Positions 17,896 through 27,404 of a stretch of DNA of 64,000 nucleotides are shown here, in pieces. The notes under the pieces are model-generated. The model did no database searches and had not been told where the DNA came from. It was given only the letters and a program-made list of their open reading frames with translations. The translations under genes were made by a program, and so were the position numbers. The stretch is from Marinobacter sp. F4206 (GTDB lineage Bacteria > Pseudomonadota > Gammaproteobacteria > Pseudomonadales > Oleiphilaceae), in assembly GCF_019392195.1 (NCBI RefSeq), contig NZ_JAHXKI010000002.1, forward strand, positions 1,178,001 to 1,242,000, written 5' to 3'. How positions within the stretch are numbered: the stretch's first letter is position 1; the number at the start of each line of letters is the position of its first letter.

Positions 17896-19476
17896 ATGGC
17901 AAACCAGGCTAACTCCCCCATTCGTCGCGCGCTGATCAGCGTAAGTGACAAGACCGGCATCGTCGATTTCGGCCGGGCCCTCACCGAACGCGGCGTCGAA
18001 CTGCTCTCCACCGGAGGTACCTTCAGACTCCTGAAGGAAAACAAAATTCCGGTGACAGAAGTGTCCGACTACACCGGGTTCCCGGAAATGATGGACGGTC
18101 GGGTCAAAACCCTGCACCCGAAGATCCACGGGGGCATTCTCGGCCGCCGCGGCACTGACGATGCCATCATGGGCGAGCATGGTATAGACCCGATCGACAT
18201 GGTGGTGGTCAACCTGTACCCGTTCGAGGAAACCGTTGCGAACCCCGACTGCGACCTGCCCACGGCGATCGAGAACATCGATATCGGTGGCCCGACCATG
18301 GTCCGCGCGGCGGCCAAGAACCACAACGATGTAGCCATCGTGGTCAACGCGTCGGACTATTCACGGGTTCTGAAAGAGCTCAAGGACAACGACGGCGAGC
18401 TGACTTACAGCACCCGCTTTGACCTGGCAGTGAAGGCGTTCGAGCACACCGCCGGCTACGACGGTGCGATAGCCAACTACCTCGGCGGCCGCACGCCGGA
18501 CAACGACAACGCCGATTTCCCGCGGACCTTCAATGCCCAGTTCGTGAAGGTCCAGGACATGCGATATGGCGAAAACCCGCACCAGCGCGCCGCTTTCTAC
18601 GCCGAGCGCAATCCGAGAGAAGCCTGTGTTGCCACTGCCAAACAGTTGCAGGGCAAGGAACTCTCCTACAACAACGTGGCGGACACCGATGCCGCGCTCG
18701 AGTGTGTGAAGCCATTTGCCGACCCGGCCTGCGTTATCGTCAAGCACGCCAACCCCTGCGGCGTTGCCATTGGTGCGGACATCCATCAGGCCTACGAACT
18801 GGCCTTTGCCACTGACCCGACCTCGGCCTTCGGGGGCATCATCGCCTTCAACCGGGAACTGGATGCGGACACGGCCAAGGCCATCATCGACCGCCAGTTC
18901 GTGGAAGTCATCATTGCCCCGACGATCGCTCCGGAAGCGGTTGAACTGGTGGCCGCGAAGAAGAACGTACGACTGCTGGCGTGCGGTGAGCTCGATGCCG
19001 AGCGCACCCAGACCATGGACTTTAAACGGGTCACCGGCGGCCTGCTGGTGCAGGACCGTGACCTGGGCATGGTGGCCATGGCCGACGTCAAGGTGGTCAC
19101 CACCCGCCAGCCGTCCGAGGAAGAGCTCAACGACCTGCTGTTTGCCTGGGAAGTGGCCAAGTACGTCAAGTCCAACGCCATTGTTTACGCCAGGGCCGGT
19201 CGCACCATTGGTGTCGGCGCCGGTCAGATGAGCCGGGTCTACAGTGCCAAGATTGCCGGCATCAAGGCGGCCGACGAAAACCTGGAAGTCAAAGGGTCAG
19301 TGATGGCGTCAGACGCCTTCTTTCCGTTCCGGGACGGCATTGATGCCGCCGCCAAGGCCGGCATTACCGCAGTCATCCAGCCCGGCGGATCCATGCGCGA
19401 CCAGGAAGTGATCGACGCGGCCAACGAGCACGGCATTGCCATGGTGTTCACCGGCATGCGCCACTTCCGCCACTGA
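17896..19476 (+). CDS. purH: Bifunctional AICAR formyltransferase / IMP cyclohydrolase
   Basis: 526 residues. The N-terminal MGS-like cyclohydrolase domain (about 1-200) contains [12 protein letters not shown] and the loop [14 protein letters not shown]. The C-terminal transformylase domain contains [22 protein letters not shown] and [12 protein letters not shown]. Catalyses the last two steps of IMP synthesis. Followed 27 bp later by purD, the usual purHD operon. Confidence 0.98.
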   Translation: MANQANSPIRRALISVSDKTGIVDFGRALTERGVELLSTGGTFRLLKENKIPVTEVSDYTGFPEMMDGRVKTLHPKIHGGILGRRGTDDAIMGEHGIDPIDMVVVNLYPFEETVANPDCDLPTAIENIDIGGPTMVRAAAKNHNDVAIVVNASDYSRVLKELKDNDGELTYSTRFDLAVKAFEHTAGYDGAIANYLGGRTPDNDNADFPRTFNAQFVKVQDMRYGENPHQRAAFYAERNPREACVATAKQLQGKELSYNNVADTDAALECVKPFADPACVIVKHANPCGVAIGADIHQAYELAFATDPTSAFGGIIAFNRELDADTAKAIIDRQFVEVIIAPTIAPEAVELVAAKKNVRLLACGELDAERTQTMDFKRVTGGLLVQDRDLGMVAMADVKVVTTRQPSEEELNDLLFAWEVAKYVKSNAIVYARAGRTIGVGAGQMSRVYSAKIAGIKAADENLEVKGSVMASDAFFPFRDGIDAAAKAGITAVIQPGGSMRDQEVIDAANEHGIAMVFTGMRHFRH

Positions 19477-19503
19477 TTCCGGACCAGCAAAAGGATTCCC
19501 AAC

Positions 19504-20790
19504 ATGAACATTCTTGTGATCGGTAACGGTGGCCGCGAACATGCCCTCGCCTGGAAAGCTGCGCAGTCCCCTGACGCAGACCGAGTGTTTGTCGCGCCAG
19601 GCAATGCCGGTACCGCCCGTGAGCCGGGTCTGGAAAACGTCAACATTGACGTGATGGACCTGGACGGACTTGCCAACTTTGCCGCCACCAACAACGTGGG
19701 CCTGACCATCGTGGGTCCGGAAGCGCCCCTGGTCGCCGGCATTGTCGACAAATTCGAGGATCGGGGCCTGCGCGTGTTTGGCCCCAGTGCCGGCGCCGCC
19801 CAACTCGAGGGCTCCAAGGCCTTCACCAAGGACTTCCTGGCACGCCAGAAAATTCCGACCGCGGCCTACGGCAACTTCACCGACGTCGATGAAGCCCTGG
19901 CCTATGTCCGCGAACAGGGCGCCCCTATCGTGGTCAAGGCTGACGGCCTGGCGGCCGGTAAAGGTGTGATTGTGGCCATGACCCTGGCCGAAGCCGAAGA
20001 CGCAATCCGCGACATGCTGGCCGGCAACGCCTTCGGCGACGCCGGCAGTCGCGTGGTGGTCGAAGAGTTCCTGGACGGCGAAGAAGCCAGCTTCATTGTC
20101 ATGGTGGACGGTGAGCACGTACTGCCGATGGCCACGTCTCAGGATCACAAGCGGGTGGGTGACGGTGATACCGGCCCGAACACCGGTGGCATGGGCGCTT
20201 ACTCCCCTGCCCCGGTGGTCACCGCCGACGTACACCGGCGCATCATGGATGAGGTCATCTATCCGACCGTACGCGGCATGGCCGCTGAAGGCCACCCGTA
20301 CAAGGGCTTCCTGTACGCCGGCCTGATGATCGACGGCAAGGGCGCCCCGAAGGTCATCGAATTCAATTGCCGTTTCGGTGACCCGGAAACCCAGCCGATC
20401 ATGCTGCGCATGCAGTCGGACCTGGTCGAGCTGTGCGGCGCCGCCATTGATGGCACGCTGGACCAGTGCCGCTCCGATTGGGACGAACGCGCCTCGGTTG
20501 GTATCGTGCTGGCCGCCGGAGGCTACCCGGGCAGCTATAACAAGGGCGATGTCATTTCCGGCTTGCCGGCATCCGAGACCGAAGGCGAAAAAGTCTTTCA
20601 CGCCGGAACCCGGCTGAATGGCGATCAGGTCGTGACCAACGGTGGCCGGGTCCTGTGCGCCACCGCACTGGGCAGTACCGTGACCGAGGCCCAACAACGG
20701 GCGTACGCCTTGGCCGAAACCATCCAGTGGGAGGGCGTATTCTATCGCAAGGACATTGCTCATCGGGCCATTTCCCGGGAGCAATCCTGA
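19504..20790 (+). CDS. purD: Phosphoribosylamine--glycine ligase
   Basis: 428 residues with an ATP-grasp fold. N-terminal [17 protein letters not shown], the central [13 protein letters not shown] and the metal-binding [15 protein letters not shown] are diagnostic. Second step of purine synthesis. Operon with purH; ends at a strong terminator. Confidence 0.98.
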   Translation: MNILVIGNGGREHALAWKAAQSPDADRVFVAPGNAGTAREPGLENVNIDVMDLDGLANFAATNNVGLTIVGPEAPLVAGIVDKFEDRGLRVFGPSAGAAQLEGSKAFTKDFLARQKIPTAAYGNFTDVDEALAYVREQGAPIVVKADGLAAGKGVIVAMTLAEAEDAIRDMLAGNAFGDAGSRVVVEEFLDGEEASFIVMVDGEHVLPMATSQDHKRVGDGDTGPNTGGMGAYSPAPVVTADVHRRIMDEVIYPTVRGMAAEGHPYKGFLYAGLMIDGKGAPKVIEFNCRFGDPETQPIMLRMQSDLVELCGAAIDGTLDQCRSDWDERASVGIVLAAGGYPGSYNKGDVISGLPASETEGEKVFHAGTRLNGDQVVTNGGRVLCATALGSTVTEAQQRAYALAETIQWEGVFYRKDIAHRAISREQS

Positions 20791-20806
20791 CCCAGCCCAC
20801 GGTATC

Positions 20807-20836
20807 AAGGCCCGGTCATTGACCGGGCTTTTTTTT
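20807..20836 (+). terminator. Intrinsic terminator of purHD
   Basis: AAGGCCCGGTC and GACCGGGCTT pair around ATT, followed by eight T residues. Confidence 0.92.
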
Positions 20837-20894
20837 GGGATATGGTAGAGCTCGGAACAGGAAGCCCCCTTATTGCCTACCAGGAACCGTCCCC

Positions 20895-21830
20895 ATGCCC
20901 CGTCGTCGCCCGCTTACCCTACTTTTTATCGCCTTGATTGCCGTTGTTGGCAGTGCCTGCTCGCGGCAGGGCATCTACGAAACCGCCATTGATCTGGAGC
21001 GCTCCAGCTCCGGACTGGAAGCGGATACGATTCAGGTCGGCGAGCTTGAGATCGCCTACCTGCGCAACTCGGAAACGACCCCGGGTGACACCATCGTGAT
21101 GGTGCACGGGTTCGGGGCCAACAAGGATAACTGGACCCGACTCGCGAACCAGTTGACCGCCGACTTCAACGTTTACGCCATCGACTTGCCGGGCCATGGC
21201 GAGAGCAGCAAGCCCCTGGACCTCGGCTACACCCTCGAAGAACAAACCGGGCACCTCTCAGCGATTCTGCAAGCCCTGTCGATCGGTGAGTCGCACATGA
21301 TGGGCAACTCCATGGGCGGTGCCATTACTGCCCTGTACGCGGCACGCTACCCCGATCGCATCAAGACGGCGGTGCTGTTCAACCCGGCCGGAATCTTCGA
21401 ATACGAAAGCGAACTCGTTGACCTGGTTCTGGAGGGCGATAACCCGCTGATTCCCTCTAAACCCGGCGATCTGGAGCGGTTGATGGACTTTGCCCTGGAG
21501 GAGAAGCCTTTCGTACCCTGGCCCATCCTGGACGTGATGGAGGAAAAAGCGATTGCCAACCGGAATGTCAACGAGGTGATCTTCGCAGCAATCCGGGACA
21601 GTGGCTATGAGTCTGCTTTTCGCAGCCGCCTCGCATTGATCCAGGATCCGGTGCTGGTAATCTGGGGCAAGGAAGACCGGGTCATCAATTATCGTAATGG
21701 CGACCTGTTTGTGGCTGCCATACCCGATGCCCGTCTCCAGTTGCTGGAAGGTATTGGGCATGCCCCGATGATTGAGGCACCGGAACGTTCCGCCGAACTC
21801 TTTCACTCGTTCCTCGAGTCGGCACGGTGA
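20895..21830 (+). CDS. Alpha/beta-hydrolase lipoprotein
   Basis: 311 residues from ATG 20895 (AGGAA eight bases upstream); the frame extends back to 20835 into the terminator, which is unlikely. The N-terminus is a lipoprotein signal, with basic MPRRRP, a hydrophobic core and lipobox VGSAC, so the mature protein is probably lipidated and faces the periplasm. The hydrolase core shows [12 protein letters not shown] (oxyanion hole), the nucleophile elbow GNSMGG, Asp in WGKEDRV and His in GIGHAPM. It is probably an esterase or lipase; substrate unknown. Not adjacent to the secreted lipase at 61.8 kb. Confidence 0.88.
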   Translation: MPRRRPLTLLFIALIAVVGSACSRQGIYETAIDLERSSSGLEADTIQVGELEIAYLRNSETTPGDTIVMVHGFGANKDNWTRLANQLTADFNVYAIDLPGHGESSKPLDLGYTLEEQTGHLSAILQALSIGESHMMGNSMGGAITALYAARYPDRIKTAVLFNPAGIFEYESELVDLVLEGDNPLIPSKPGDLERLMDFALEEKPFVPWPILDVMEEKAIANRNVNEVIFAAIRDSGYESAFRSRLALIQDPVLVIWGKEDRVINYRNGDLFVAAIPDARLQLLEGIGHAPMIEAPERSAELFHSFLESAR

Positions 21831-21943
21831 CAAGTCAACATTTCGAGTAAATTCAGGCAGATTCCACGTTTATCGACTACACCGGACTGGTAAAACAGGA
21901 TAGCCTTGCAGGCATCCCCAGTGTTCGAAAAAAAGACTGTCTC

Positions 21944-23497
21944 ATGCCCGAAGCTCTCTGGATCTCATTTGCTTTTGCCCTGGGCCTGCTGGTCAAAGCC
22001 ATCGGGTTGCCCCCCCTGGTGGGCTATCTGGCCGCAGGCTTCCTGCTCAGCGCCGTGTCGGCGTTCTCCGGGCTGACCATCGAAGCCACCGAAGCGCTGA
22101 ACCACATTGCCCACCTCGGCGTGCTGCTGCTCCTGTTCACCGTTGGACTCAAACTGAAACTGCGGTCTATTGTCAGCCGGGAAGTGATCGGTGGCAGCCT
22201 GCTGCACTTTGGCATTACCTGCGCAGTCTTTACCCCCGGCCTGTATCTGCTGATGGACCTGCCCTGGCAAACCGCCCTCCTGCTGGCCATTGCCCTGTCG
22301 TTTTCGTCTACCGTTCTGGCAGCCAAGGTTCTGGAAACCAAACGGGAACTTCGTGCTTTCCACGGCCGGGTAGCCATTGGCATCCTGATCATGCAGGACC
22401 TGATCGCCCTGGTGGTCATGAGTCTCGCCGCCGGCCAGACCCCCTCCCAATGGGCCCTGATCGTTTTCGGGTTGCCGCTGCTGCGCCCGTTGCTGTATCG
22501 GCTGCTTGACGCCAGCGGACATGAGGAGCTGCTGGTGCTGCTGGGGCTTCTGTTAGCGCTGGTGCTGGGCGGGTATGGCTTTGAATCCGTCGGCCTGAGT
22601 TCCGAGCTCGGCGCCCTGGTGTTCGGTGCCATGCTGTCCAACCATCCCCGCTCCCAGGAACTGTCCAAATCCTTGTGGAGCGTGAAAGAGGTGTTCCTGG
22701 TGGGATTCTTTCTCCAGATCGGGATCGGCGGACTACCGGACAGCCAGGCACTGACTTTTGCGATAGTGGCGACCCTGGTACTGCCCCTGAAAGGCATCCT
22801 GTTCTTCTTTTTGTTACTGGCTTTCCGCCTGCGGGCGAGAAGCAGCTTTCTCAGTGCCCTGGCACTGACCAACTACAGTGAATTCGGCCTGATTGTCGCC
22901 AGTGTTGCCCTGCCGGAATGGCTGGTGCCGCTGGCCATTTCGGTCTCACTCTCGTTCGTCATTTCAGCACCACTGAACCGCTTTGCACACCTGCTCTATG
23001 AACGCTTCGGATCCGGGCTCACCCGCTTCGAAAGTCAGAAACATCACCCGGACGAACAGCCCCTGTCTCTCGGCAATACCCGGGTACTTGTCATGGGCAT
23101 GGGGCGGACAGGCACCGCCGCCTACGACTGGATCTCCAAACAGGAACCGGATCTGATGGGCCTGGACTCTGACCCCGCCAAGGCCCATCAACACCAGAAG
23201 CAGGGCCGCAACGTCGTGTTCGCCGATGCGGAGGATGCATCTTTCTGGAACGGCCTGCACATGCCCGAGGTGCATTCCGTCATCCTTGCCCTGGGTGACA
23301 TTGAGGGCAAGCTCATCGCCGCGCGCATGCTGAGAAAACTGGGATTCCGGGGTTATATCGTTGCCCACACCATGTATGACGATGAAGCCCGCCAGATCAG
23401 GGAGGCCGGCGCCAATGACGCCTACCTGACCATGAACGAAACCGGTGTAGCGCTCGCCAGCCACATCATAAGCCGGGCCACAGAGCGGTCGGACTGA
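21944..23497 (+). CDS. Cation:proton antiporter, KefB-like (CPA2) with TrkA-N domain
   Basis: 517 residues. Residues 1-350 hold about 12 hydrophobic spans of the Na+/H+ exchanger domain, with PPLVGYLAAGFLLS and FTVGLKLK typical of CPA2. The C-terminal part, from about residue 365, is a nucleotide-binding TrkA-N/RCK domain (VLVMGMGRTGTAAYDWI). A K+/H+ or Na+/H+ antiporter gated by NAD(H) or a thiol ligand is likely; the ion cannot be read from the sequence. No KefF/KefG ancillary gene is adjacent. Confidence 0.9.
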   Translation: MPEALWISFAFALGLLVKAIGLPPLVGYLAAGFLLSAVSAFSGLTIEATEALNHIAHLGVLLLLFTVGLKLKLRSIVSREVIGGSLLHFGITCAVFTPGLYLLMDLPWQTALLLAIALSFSSTVLAAKVLETKRELRAFHGRVAIGILIMQDLIALVVMSLAAGQTPSQWALIVFGLPLLRPLLYRLLDASGHEELLVLLGLLLALVLGGYGFESVGLSSELGALVFGAMLSNHPRSQELSKSLWSVKEVFLVGFFLQIGIGGLPDSQALTFAIVATLVLPLKGILFFFLLLAFRLRARSSFLSALALTNYSEFGLIVASVALPEWLVPLAISVSLSFVISAPLNRFAHLLYERFGSGLTRFESQKHHPDEQPLSLGNTRVLVMGMGRTGTAAYDWISKQEPDLMGLDSDPAKAHQHQKQGRNVVFADAEDASFWNGLHMPEVHSVILALGDIEGKLIAARMLRKLGFRGYIVAHTMYDDEARQIREAGANDAYLTMNETGVALASHIISRATERSD

Positions 23498-23512
23498 CAC
23501 ACACGGGCAGCT

Positions 23513-24880
23513 CTAGCGCGCACAGGTCCGAAAGCCGGTGAATACGTCATTGCGTTGCGGCAGGTAGGCCTGGCGATAGGTGCCGCGAATCAGGCAGGAG
23601 GATGTCGCACAACTGCCCCCGCGAGTGACCTTGTGATCGCCAAACTGCAGGGTCGACATAAACGGGTACATGTCGATCCTGAAGCCGTCATAGGGGAAGA
23701 ACTGGTTGCTGGTCCACTCCCAGACGCCGCCAATCATCTGGCGACAGCCGAAGGGGCTGTCTGATGCCGGGTAATCGTACACCGGATTCTGTCCCAGGCA
23801 CTGGCCATCAAGGTCCGCCAGTGTTTCCTCGGGGCGCTGGTTACCCCAGGGAAAACGCCGGACGGGCTGACCCGGCCGGTTACCCAGGGCGGCCACCTCC
23901 CACTCGAACTCGGTCGGCAGCCTGCGCCCGGCCCAATTGCAGAACGCCTCGGCTTCCCAGTAACTGATATGCGTCACCGGGGCATCCGGCTTCAGAGGCT
24001 GCCAGTGATCAAACAGGCGCTCTTGCCACTGTTGCTGATGCCAGCGCCAGTACAGGGGGTGCGCCGGGACCCGGGACATGGGCTGCTGGCTGCCATGCAC
24101 CAGGGCAACGTCCACCTCGGTCTCAAGCCACTTTCGCCCGCCGAATGACCACAACTCCGGCTTCTGGTAGCCACCGTCATCGACAAACTTACGGAACTCT
24201 GCATTCGACACTGGCTGCCGGGAAATGGCGAACGAGTCCAGATCAAGCTCGAACCCCGGCTTCTCGTTGTCGAATGCGAAATCGGTGGTGGCGTAGGCTT
24301 CTGAATCTCCGGGCATGCCAATCAACCAACGACCCGCCGGGATTGTCACGTCACCGGCAACCGGTTGGCCCGGGGCCGGGCGATCGGTAACCGCGCCCGG
24401 TGGTTTCGGGTAGCCCACGGTCTGCCGGCACCAGATCAGCGATTCGATGTGCATATTCTGATGAAAAACGGCGTACCGGTTCAGGTACAGTGTCCGGTCG
24501 TCCAGCGGACGGCTCCGGATGCGTTCGGCGACACGTGCATAGATGGTGTCGAAATAGTCCAGGGTCGCTTGTCGCCCGGGAAAAAGGGCGCGGTTCCAGC
24601 GGTCCCGGTGCTCGACGTGGAACGAATCCCACAGGTCATCCATGGACGGATCAAAACTCGGCGTGCCATCCAGCAGATTGAAAACGAACACTTCATAGAA
24701 AAACGCCGCGTGCCCCATCTCCCACAATGGCGGGTTTACACCCGGGTGATAAGGCACCGCCAGTTGTTCCTCTGGCAAGGAAGTAATCAGCGCACGCGTG
24801 CGTTGCCGCGTACGCTCAAGCTCAAGTAACAGGTCATCCTGCATTGCCTGAGCAACATCCATTGATTTCATCTCACCCAT
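23513..24880 (-). CDS. EgtB/SUMF1 family non-heme iron enzyme (orphan)
   Basis: 455 residues. An N-terminal DinB-like domain carries the iron ligands: His57 in MGHAAFFYE and His140/His144 in FHQNMHIES. A C-terminal FGE/SUMF1-type domain (about 175-455) contains HISYWEAEAFCNWAGRRLPTE, GGVWEWTS and RGGSCATS. This is the layout of EgtB and relatives (OvoA N-terminal part, SenA), which join a sulfur or selenium donor to a histidine-derived imidazole. No EgtD-type methyltransferase, senB or senC gene is adjacent, so the substrate is open. The start is uncertain: ATGs at 24880, 24871 and 24862 are all possible and none has a strong SD. Confidence 0.82.
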   Translation of the reverse strand: MGEMKSMDVAQAMQDDLLLELERTRQRTRALITSLPEEQLAVPYHPGVNPPLWEMGHAAFFYEVFVFNLLDGTPSFDPSMDDLWDSFHVEHRDRWNRALFPGRQATLDYFDTIYARVAERIRSRPLDDRTLYLNRYAVFHQNMHIESLIWCRQTVGYPKPPGAVTDRPAPGQPVAGDVTIPAGRWLIGMPGDSEAYATTDFAFDNEKPGFELDLDSFAISRQPVSNAEFRKFVDDGGYQKPELWSFGGRKWLETEVDVALVHGSQQPMSRVPAHPLYWRWHQQQWQERLFDHWQPLKPDAPVTHISYWEAEAFCNWAGRRLPTEFEWEVAALGNRPGQPVRRFPWGNQRPEETLADLDGQCLGQNPVYDYPASDSPFGCRQMIGGVWEWTSNQFFPYDGFRIDMYPFMSTLQFGDHKVTRGGSCATSSCLIRGTYRQAYLPQRNDVFTGFRTCAR

Positions 24881-25191
24881 AAGCTACGTCGTCTTCCGGT
24901 ATTTTTTTCAGCATAACAGATGGATTCCCGGTGGCGGACCCCAGGCACTGTCGACTACTTTTACAGTATTACGCAGTGGCTGATTTCCGGATCTCGCAAC
25001 CACCTGAATGCGCGACCGATACGAATTGTGGCATGTATCCTGTATACCGGCTTGAACCGCCAGACCGTCTTTCTGGCTCGTGTGACGGGTCACAGGGCCG
25101 TGACCAGGCAGCTCGCCTTGCCGGCTTACAGGTTTTCTCTACACAACTGGCAGTCCCGTTTTCCCAGGCATCACTCTCGTGGAGGTTTGCC

Positions 25192-26589
25192 ATGATGGAA
25201 AAGCGACCGCTCGTCTGGTTGTCAGCGGCACAGACCAATACCACCGTGCGCAGAGCACTGGGATCCCGTTGGAATCTGATCGATTTCAACCCGGAGAACC
25301 CCGTGCCCATTCAAATGTCACCCCCGGATGGCTCGAAGGTTGGCGTCCTGGATCTCACCCGTCTTCCGGCCGATGACCTGCCATGGCTGGAACAATGGCT
25401 GGAGGCACTCAGCCTTGCCTACTGGGTGGGCATTGTGCCGCATCGGCCGATCACCGGGACCCGAACGGCCCAGCTGATCACCCGCTATTGCTCCGATTTT
25501 CACACCCTGCCGGTCAATCACGAACGGCTGGATACCGTACTCGGCCATCTCTGGGGCATGGCCACTATTCGCGAACCCGCCGTCGGCCTGCCCCGCGATG
25601 ACTATCAGGCTCTGGTGCTGGAAGGCACTTCGCAGGCCATTCGTCAGGTTCGCGGGTTACTCCGACGCTTCTCGGTGACACCGGAGCCGGTCCTGATTAC
25701 CGGCGAAAGTGGCACCGGCAAGGATGCTGCCGCGCGGTTCATCCATGAACACTCGACACGCGCCTCCGGGCCGCTGGTGACGGTTAATTGCGCGGCGCTG
25801 CCCGATTCGCTGACCCAGAGTGAGCTGTTCGGGTACGAAAAAGGCGCCTTCACCCATGCCCTGAGTGCCCACCCAGGCCGGCTGGAGCTGGCCAACGGGG
25901 GCTCCCTGATCCTGTCGTCCATTGATGAGCTGAATCTGGAGCAACAATCGGCAATCCTTCGCTTCCTGCAGGAGGGCCAGATTGAGCGCATCGGCGGCAG
26001 CGACCCCATCCCCATCGACAGCCGGATCATTACCACCTCCAGCCAACCCTTAACCGAACTGGTCGAGACCGGCCAGTTTCGCAGTGACGTCTATTACCGG
26101 CTTGGCGGTCTGGAAGTGAGATTGCCCGCCCTCAAGGACCGCCGCGAAGACATCCCCGAACTGGCAGAAGCCCTCCTTCAGGCCTCTATCCAAGGCGGTG
26201 AACAAAAACGGCTCAGCGAAACGGCGATCCAGCGCCTGGTCAATCACTCCTGGCCCGGAAATTTCCGGGAGCTTCAGAACCGGTTGCGGCAGGGGTTACT
26301 GCTGTGCGATCGGGAAGTGATTGAACCCGCCGACCTGGGCCTCGAACCGACCGGGCCGGAGGCGGATGTGCCGGCCACCTCCAACCTCAGCCTGGAAGAA
26401 TTCCGGGCCCGGGCTGACCGTCAGGCCCTGTCCTGCAGCCTTGCCCTGGCCCACCACAACATTTCCGCCGCAGCCCGGATCCTCAAGATTTCACGAGTTT
26501 CGTTTTACCGGCTTATGGACAAGTACAACGCCGGCTCCCAGTCGGGTCATCACCGACAGGGCTCACACCACAAGGGAGATCCACCATGA
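25192..26589 (+). CDS. VpsR-like enhancer-binding protein family regulator with degenerate ATPase motifs
   Basis: 465 residues from ATG 25192, chosen because GGAGG lies six bases upstream; the open frame extends to 24931. Residues 1-125 resemble a degenerate receiver/VpsR N-domain: no DD-Asp-Lys set was found. The AAA+ domain has an intact Walker A (GESGTGKD, 171-178). The sigma-54 contact loop is GAFTHA (218-223) instead of GAFTGA, and the Walker B box reads GGSLILSSIDEL with Ser242-Ser243 where Asp-Glu normally stand. A Fis-type helix-turn-helix closes the protein (ISAAARILKISRVSFYRL). ATP hydrolysis and classical sigma-54 activation are doubtful; V. cholerae VpsR is a known example of such a protein acting with sigma-70. 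Confidence 0.85.
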   Translation: MMEKRPLVWLSAAQTNTTVRRALGSRWNLIDFNPENPVPIQMSPPDGSKVGVLDLTRLPADDLPWLEQWLEALSLAYWVGIVPHRPITGTRTAQLITRYCSDFHTLPVNHERLDTVLGHLWGMATIREPAVGLPRDDYQALVLEGTSQAIRQVRGLLRRFSVTPEPVLITGESGTGKDAAARFIHEHSTRASGPLVTVNCAALPDSLTQSELFGYEKGAFTHALSAHPGRLELANGGSLILSSIDELNLEQQSAILRFLQEGQIERIGGSDPIPIDSRIITTSSQPLTELVETGQFRSDVYYRLGGLEVRLPALKDRREDIPELAEALLQASIQGGEQKRLSETAIQRLVNHSWPGNFRELQNRLRQGLLLCDREVIEPADLGLEPTGPEADVPATSNLSLEEFRARADRQALSCSLALAHHNISAAARILKISRVSFYRLMDKYNAGSQSGHHRQGSHHKGDPP

Positions 26590-26723
26590 GAAAACCGCTA
26601 CTCTTTCCGCTGTTCGCCAGCACCTACCTGATACCCGTGATGCGGATTGCGCAGCCGAACTCTGCCAAGGACGTTACGGCAACCCCCGAAGAAGCTGAGG
26701 CGAAGAGGCACCCACGCCAGTGA
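26586..26723 (+). CDS. Possible small peptide, 45 aa, overlapping the VpsR-like gene end
   Basis: ATG 26586 overlaps the upstream stop by four bases and has GGGAG six bases before it. It encodes MRKPLLFPLFASTYLIPV followed by a polar tail ending KRHPRQ. The N-terminus is signal-like. The last 50 bases lie antisense to the end of the secreted-protein gene on the other strand. It may be real and coupled to the regulator, or a chance frame; no family was recognised. Confidence 0.35.
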   Translation: MRKPLLFPLFASTYLIPVMRIAQPNSAKDVTATPEEAEAKRHPRQ

Positions 26724-26928
26724 AGTTGGCAGAGCTGTCGCCAATCTCATTGGAGGCACTGGCCATGGTGGAATGACCAGCACCATCAGCGTCGCCATAG
26801 GTGGCGGTTGAACCGTCGTCGGCGTTGGTGTTCGGACTTCCATCTCCACCCTGATCGGCGAAGGCCGCTCCAGACAGTCCCTGTCCCATTGCAATGGCGA
26901 TCGCTAGCAAGTTTTTGTTCATAGTCAT
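26674..26928 (-). CDS. Small exported acidic protein, 84 aa
   Basis: Begins MTMNKNLLAIAIAMG, a clean signal peptide with probable cleavage after GAAFA (about residue 23). The mature part is about 60 residues, rich in Asp, Gly, Ser, Asn and Thr, with no Cys and a net negative charge. AAGGA lies nine bases before the ATG. A sigma-54-like promoter lies about 105 bp upstream on the same strand. It is convergent with the VpsR-like regulator. No family was recognised; a matrix-associated or secreted factor is conceivable, given the neighbour, but unproved. Confidence 0.65.
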   Translation of the reverse strand: MTMNKNLLAIAIAMGQGLSGAAFADQGGDGSPNTNADDGSTATYGDADGAGHSTMASASNEIGDSSANFTGVGASSPQLLRGLP

Positions 26929-27030
26929 GTCGTCAATTCCTTTGATTTGCTGTCGTTGGTTTCCTGGAGATCCATTCCCAATCCGATGACTATCGGGGAC
27001 TTCAGGATCCGGACCCGCCCGGAGGCCTGG

Positions 27031-27045
27031 GCGATTCCCGTGCCA
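27031..27045 (-). promoter_or_regulatory. Sigma-54-like promoter of the small exported protein
   Basis: On the minus strand TGGCACG (-24 block) is followed after four bases by TCGC (-12 block; consensus TTGC, one mismatch). The GG and GC dinucleotides have the right spacing. Transcription would start about 90 nt before the exported protein's ATG. Confidence 0.55.
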
Positions 27046-27324
27046 GCTTTGCTCAAACTTTCCTGAACAGATTTATCTCAGATACTTTTTATTTGAATCA
27101 ACGGATATAACGGAGACCCTGGAAGCATCCCACCTGTTTCAACGGTGAAACAGGGTGCCCGGCAGTTTTCCGAGCTTCACAGGAATTCGATTCTCGATTC
27201 ATGGACATAGGAATTTATCCCGATGTTAAAAATATAAAATGCTAACGTCCGATTCCCGTCACAATCCTGTTGCACAAATGTCGGTTGACTCACACACGAA
27301 CCATGAAATTCTGGTAATGTCGGG

Positions 27325-27352
27325 CAGGTTACCGTTCTGCCACAGCACGGAC
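27325..27352. repeat. Two-part repeat, copy 2 (15 bp + 8 bp)
   Basis: CAGGTTACCGTTCTG (27325-27339) and GCACGGAC (27345-27352) match the words at 2167-2204. The inner spacing is five bases instead of fifteen, i.e. about one helical turn less. It lies 53 bp before the DUF898 gene, a position suited to a regulatory site. Confidence 0.4.
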
Positions 27353-27404
27353 GCACAAGCGGGGCCGCGCCCCGTATCGTTGAGCCACACAGTAAGGAAG
27401 GTTT

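Larger units (their letters stand above)
26929..27404. other. 476-bp intergenic region
   Basis: Between the divergent small exported-protein gene and the DUF898 gene. It contains the sigma-54-like promoter (minus strand, 27031-27045). It also contains a hairpin at 27131-27157 (CCTGTTTCA pairing with TGAAACAGG) without a T run, an AT-rich stretch at 27205-27240, and the second copy of the two-part repeat at 27325-27352. A short frame at 27239-27460 runs into the next gene in another frame and is not considered real. Confidence 0.6.
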
